DNA of 23,859 nucleotides from an uncultured Eubacteriales bacterium (lineage in GTDB: Bacteria > Bacillota > Clostridia > Oscillospirales > Oscillospiraceae), in the NCBI GenBank assembly GCA_900553135.1, contig USCO01000020.1, forward strand, positions 1 to 23,859, written 5' to 3'. Under the pieces are notes generated by a model that was not told the DNA's origin, did not search any database, and worked only from the letters and a program-made list of their open reading frames with translations. Shown here one piece after another: positions 23,141-23,859 of the stretch (positions are counted from its first letter, which is position 1; each line of letters starts with the position of its first letter). A program made the translations under genes and the position numbers.

Positions 23141-23311
23141 GAAGCGGTGACACGAGAATGAAAAAATGGTTACAAAGTGGTTGCAGAATCAAAGGGGAGA
23201 AAGAGGGATAATAGGACGAAATGCAGGATAACGGAAGAAAGCCTGCAAAATATAGCCCCAAAACCAGGATATGAAGGGATGGGAGGAATTATTCGCTCCC
23301 TTGGGTTTTGG
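23141..23311. other. Intergenic stretch without a recognised gene
   Basis: Together with the flanking promoters this belongs to a 305-bp gap between divergent genes. It is A-rich on the plus strand and less GC-rich than its surroundings. A 17-codon frame beginning at 23159 (MKKWLQ) has no good ribosome site and is not called. A short GGGAG/CTCCC inverted pair near 23281-23300 is the only structure seen. Confidence 0.5.
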
Positions 23312-23340
23312 TTGACCGGACGGTGGGTTTTCGGTACAAT
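23312..23340 (+). promoter_or_regulatory. Promoter of the UvrD/PcrA-type helicase gene
   Basis: TTGACC (23312-23317) and TACAAT (23335-23340) are 17 bp apart, about 40 bp before the start codon. Confidence 0.8.
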
Positions 23341-23381
23341 GAGGGATACGGATTTATGATATTAGAAGAGGAATGAGAACC

Positions 23382-23859
23382 ATGCTGGATCACCAACTGG
23401 AACAACGATTTACCGCCGCCCGCCGCGCCGCCATTGCCCGGGATTTTGCATCCCTCAATGAGCAGCAGCGCCAGGCGGTGCTGGATACCGAAGGGCCCCT
23501 GCTGCTGCTGGCAGGCGCGGGCAGCGGAAAGACCACCGTGCTCATCAACCGCGTAGCCAACCTCATGCGCTACGGCCGCGGCTCCGACAGCCCCGAGGTG
23601 CCCCAGTGGGTCACGGAGGAGGACCTGGACTTTCTGGAGACCTACGCCCGCACCGGGGAGGGGGACCGCCTGCGCATGGAGGAGCTGTGCAGCCTGGACC
23701 CTGCCGCCCCCTGGACCATTCTGGCCATCACCTTTACCAACAAGGCCGCCGGAGAGCTGAAGGAGCGTCTGGGGGCCATGCTGGGGCCCCAGGCGGAGGA
23801 CGTGTGGGCCTCCACCTTCCACTCCGCCTGCGTGCGCATCCTGCGGCGGGACATCGACC
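23382..23859 (+). CDS. UvrD/PcrA-type DNA helicase, N-terminal part (cut by window end)
   Basis: The frame runs open to the last base, giving 159 residues. It shows superfamily 1A helicase motifs in order: Q-motif LNEQQRQAV, Walker A AGAGSGKTT, motif Ia ITFTNKAAGELKERL and STFHSACVRILRRD. These enzymes unwind DNA in repair and replication restart. Between Walker A and motif Ia there is an insert of about 45 residues (RYGRGSDSPEV to DPAAPW) compared with classical PcrA. ATG at 23382 is chosen over the in-frame ATG at 23373 because AGAGGA (23367-23372) leaves 9 nt to the former and none to the latter. Whether it is pcrA itself needs the missing C-terminus. Confidence 0.92.
   Translation, partial: MLDHQLEQRFTAARRAAIARDFASLNEQQRQAVLDTEGPLLLLAGAGSGKTTVLINRVANLMRYGRGSDSPEVPQWVTEEDLDFLETYARTGEGDRLRMEELCSLDPAAPWTILAITFTNKAAGELKERLGAMLGPQAEDVWASTFHSACVRILRRDID

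Noticed and set aside
23159..23212. Possible 17-residue peptide gene (MKKWLQ...)
   Set aside because: Too short, no good ribosome site, and no sign of coding composition.

Overview
The window looks like chromosomal DNA from a GC-rich, low-oxygen Gram-positive of the Clostridia, most likely an Oscillospiraceae-type gut bacterium in the Flavonifractor / Lawsonibacter / Intestinimonas neighbourhood. This is inferred from strong GGAGG ribosome sites, lipobox lipoproteins, SLH surface domains, TTNACA-type Pho boxes, a Firmicute-style MurC and strong GC bias. No rRNA, tRNA, CRISPR array, phage gene or insertion sequence was recognised. Nearly the whole window is ordinary coding sequence with short, well-formed regulatory gaps.

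Layout. (1) 1-724: 3' end of an unrecognised plus-strand gene, ending at a bidirectional terminator. (2) 774-6170, minus strand: purA, then a secreted S41 protease with SLH repeats, then two CobW/COG0523 metallochaperone-type GTPases. One GTPase has a very His-rich loop. The other is fused to a domain resembling the YcgQ/TIGR03943 C-terminus. (3) 6339-7620, minus strand: ccdA-tlpA, an extracytoplasmic thiol-redox pair. It is divergent from (4) 7816-10793, plus strand: a Crp/Fnr-type regulator followed within 10 bp by a CitA/DcuS-type sensor kinase and a CitB/DcuR-type response regulator. A 13-bp perfect palindrome lies between the divergent promoters. (5) 10908-13326: a GltS-type sodium/glutamate symporter, a strong terminator, then a TAXI-family solute-binding lipoprotein with its own promoter and no TRAP membrane subunits in the window. 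(6) 13403-20254: a complete phosphate-starvation cluster, Pho boxes-pstS-pstC-pstA-pstB-phoU-phoP-phoR. Hairpins between pstS and pstC probably set the stoichiometry. (7) 20355-20864: a small DUF4358-like lipoprotein. (8) 20915-23076, minus strand: murC and a secreted protein of unknown function. (9) 23382 to the window end: the N-terminus of a UvrD/PcrA helicase.

The most interesting part is 6.9-13.3 kb. There a redox-type Crp/Fnr regulator, a disulfide relay, a carboxylate-type two-component system, a GltS symporter and an orphan TAXI binding protein sit together. They can be read as a regulated uptake module in which a binding protein might serve a GltS-type secondary transporter. That functional link is inference from gene order only.
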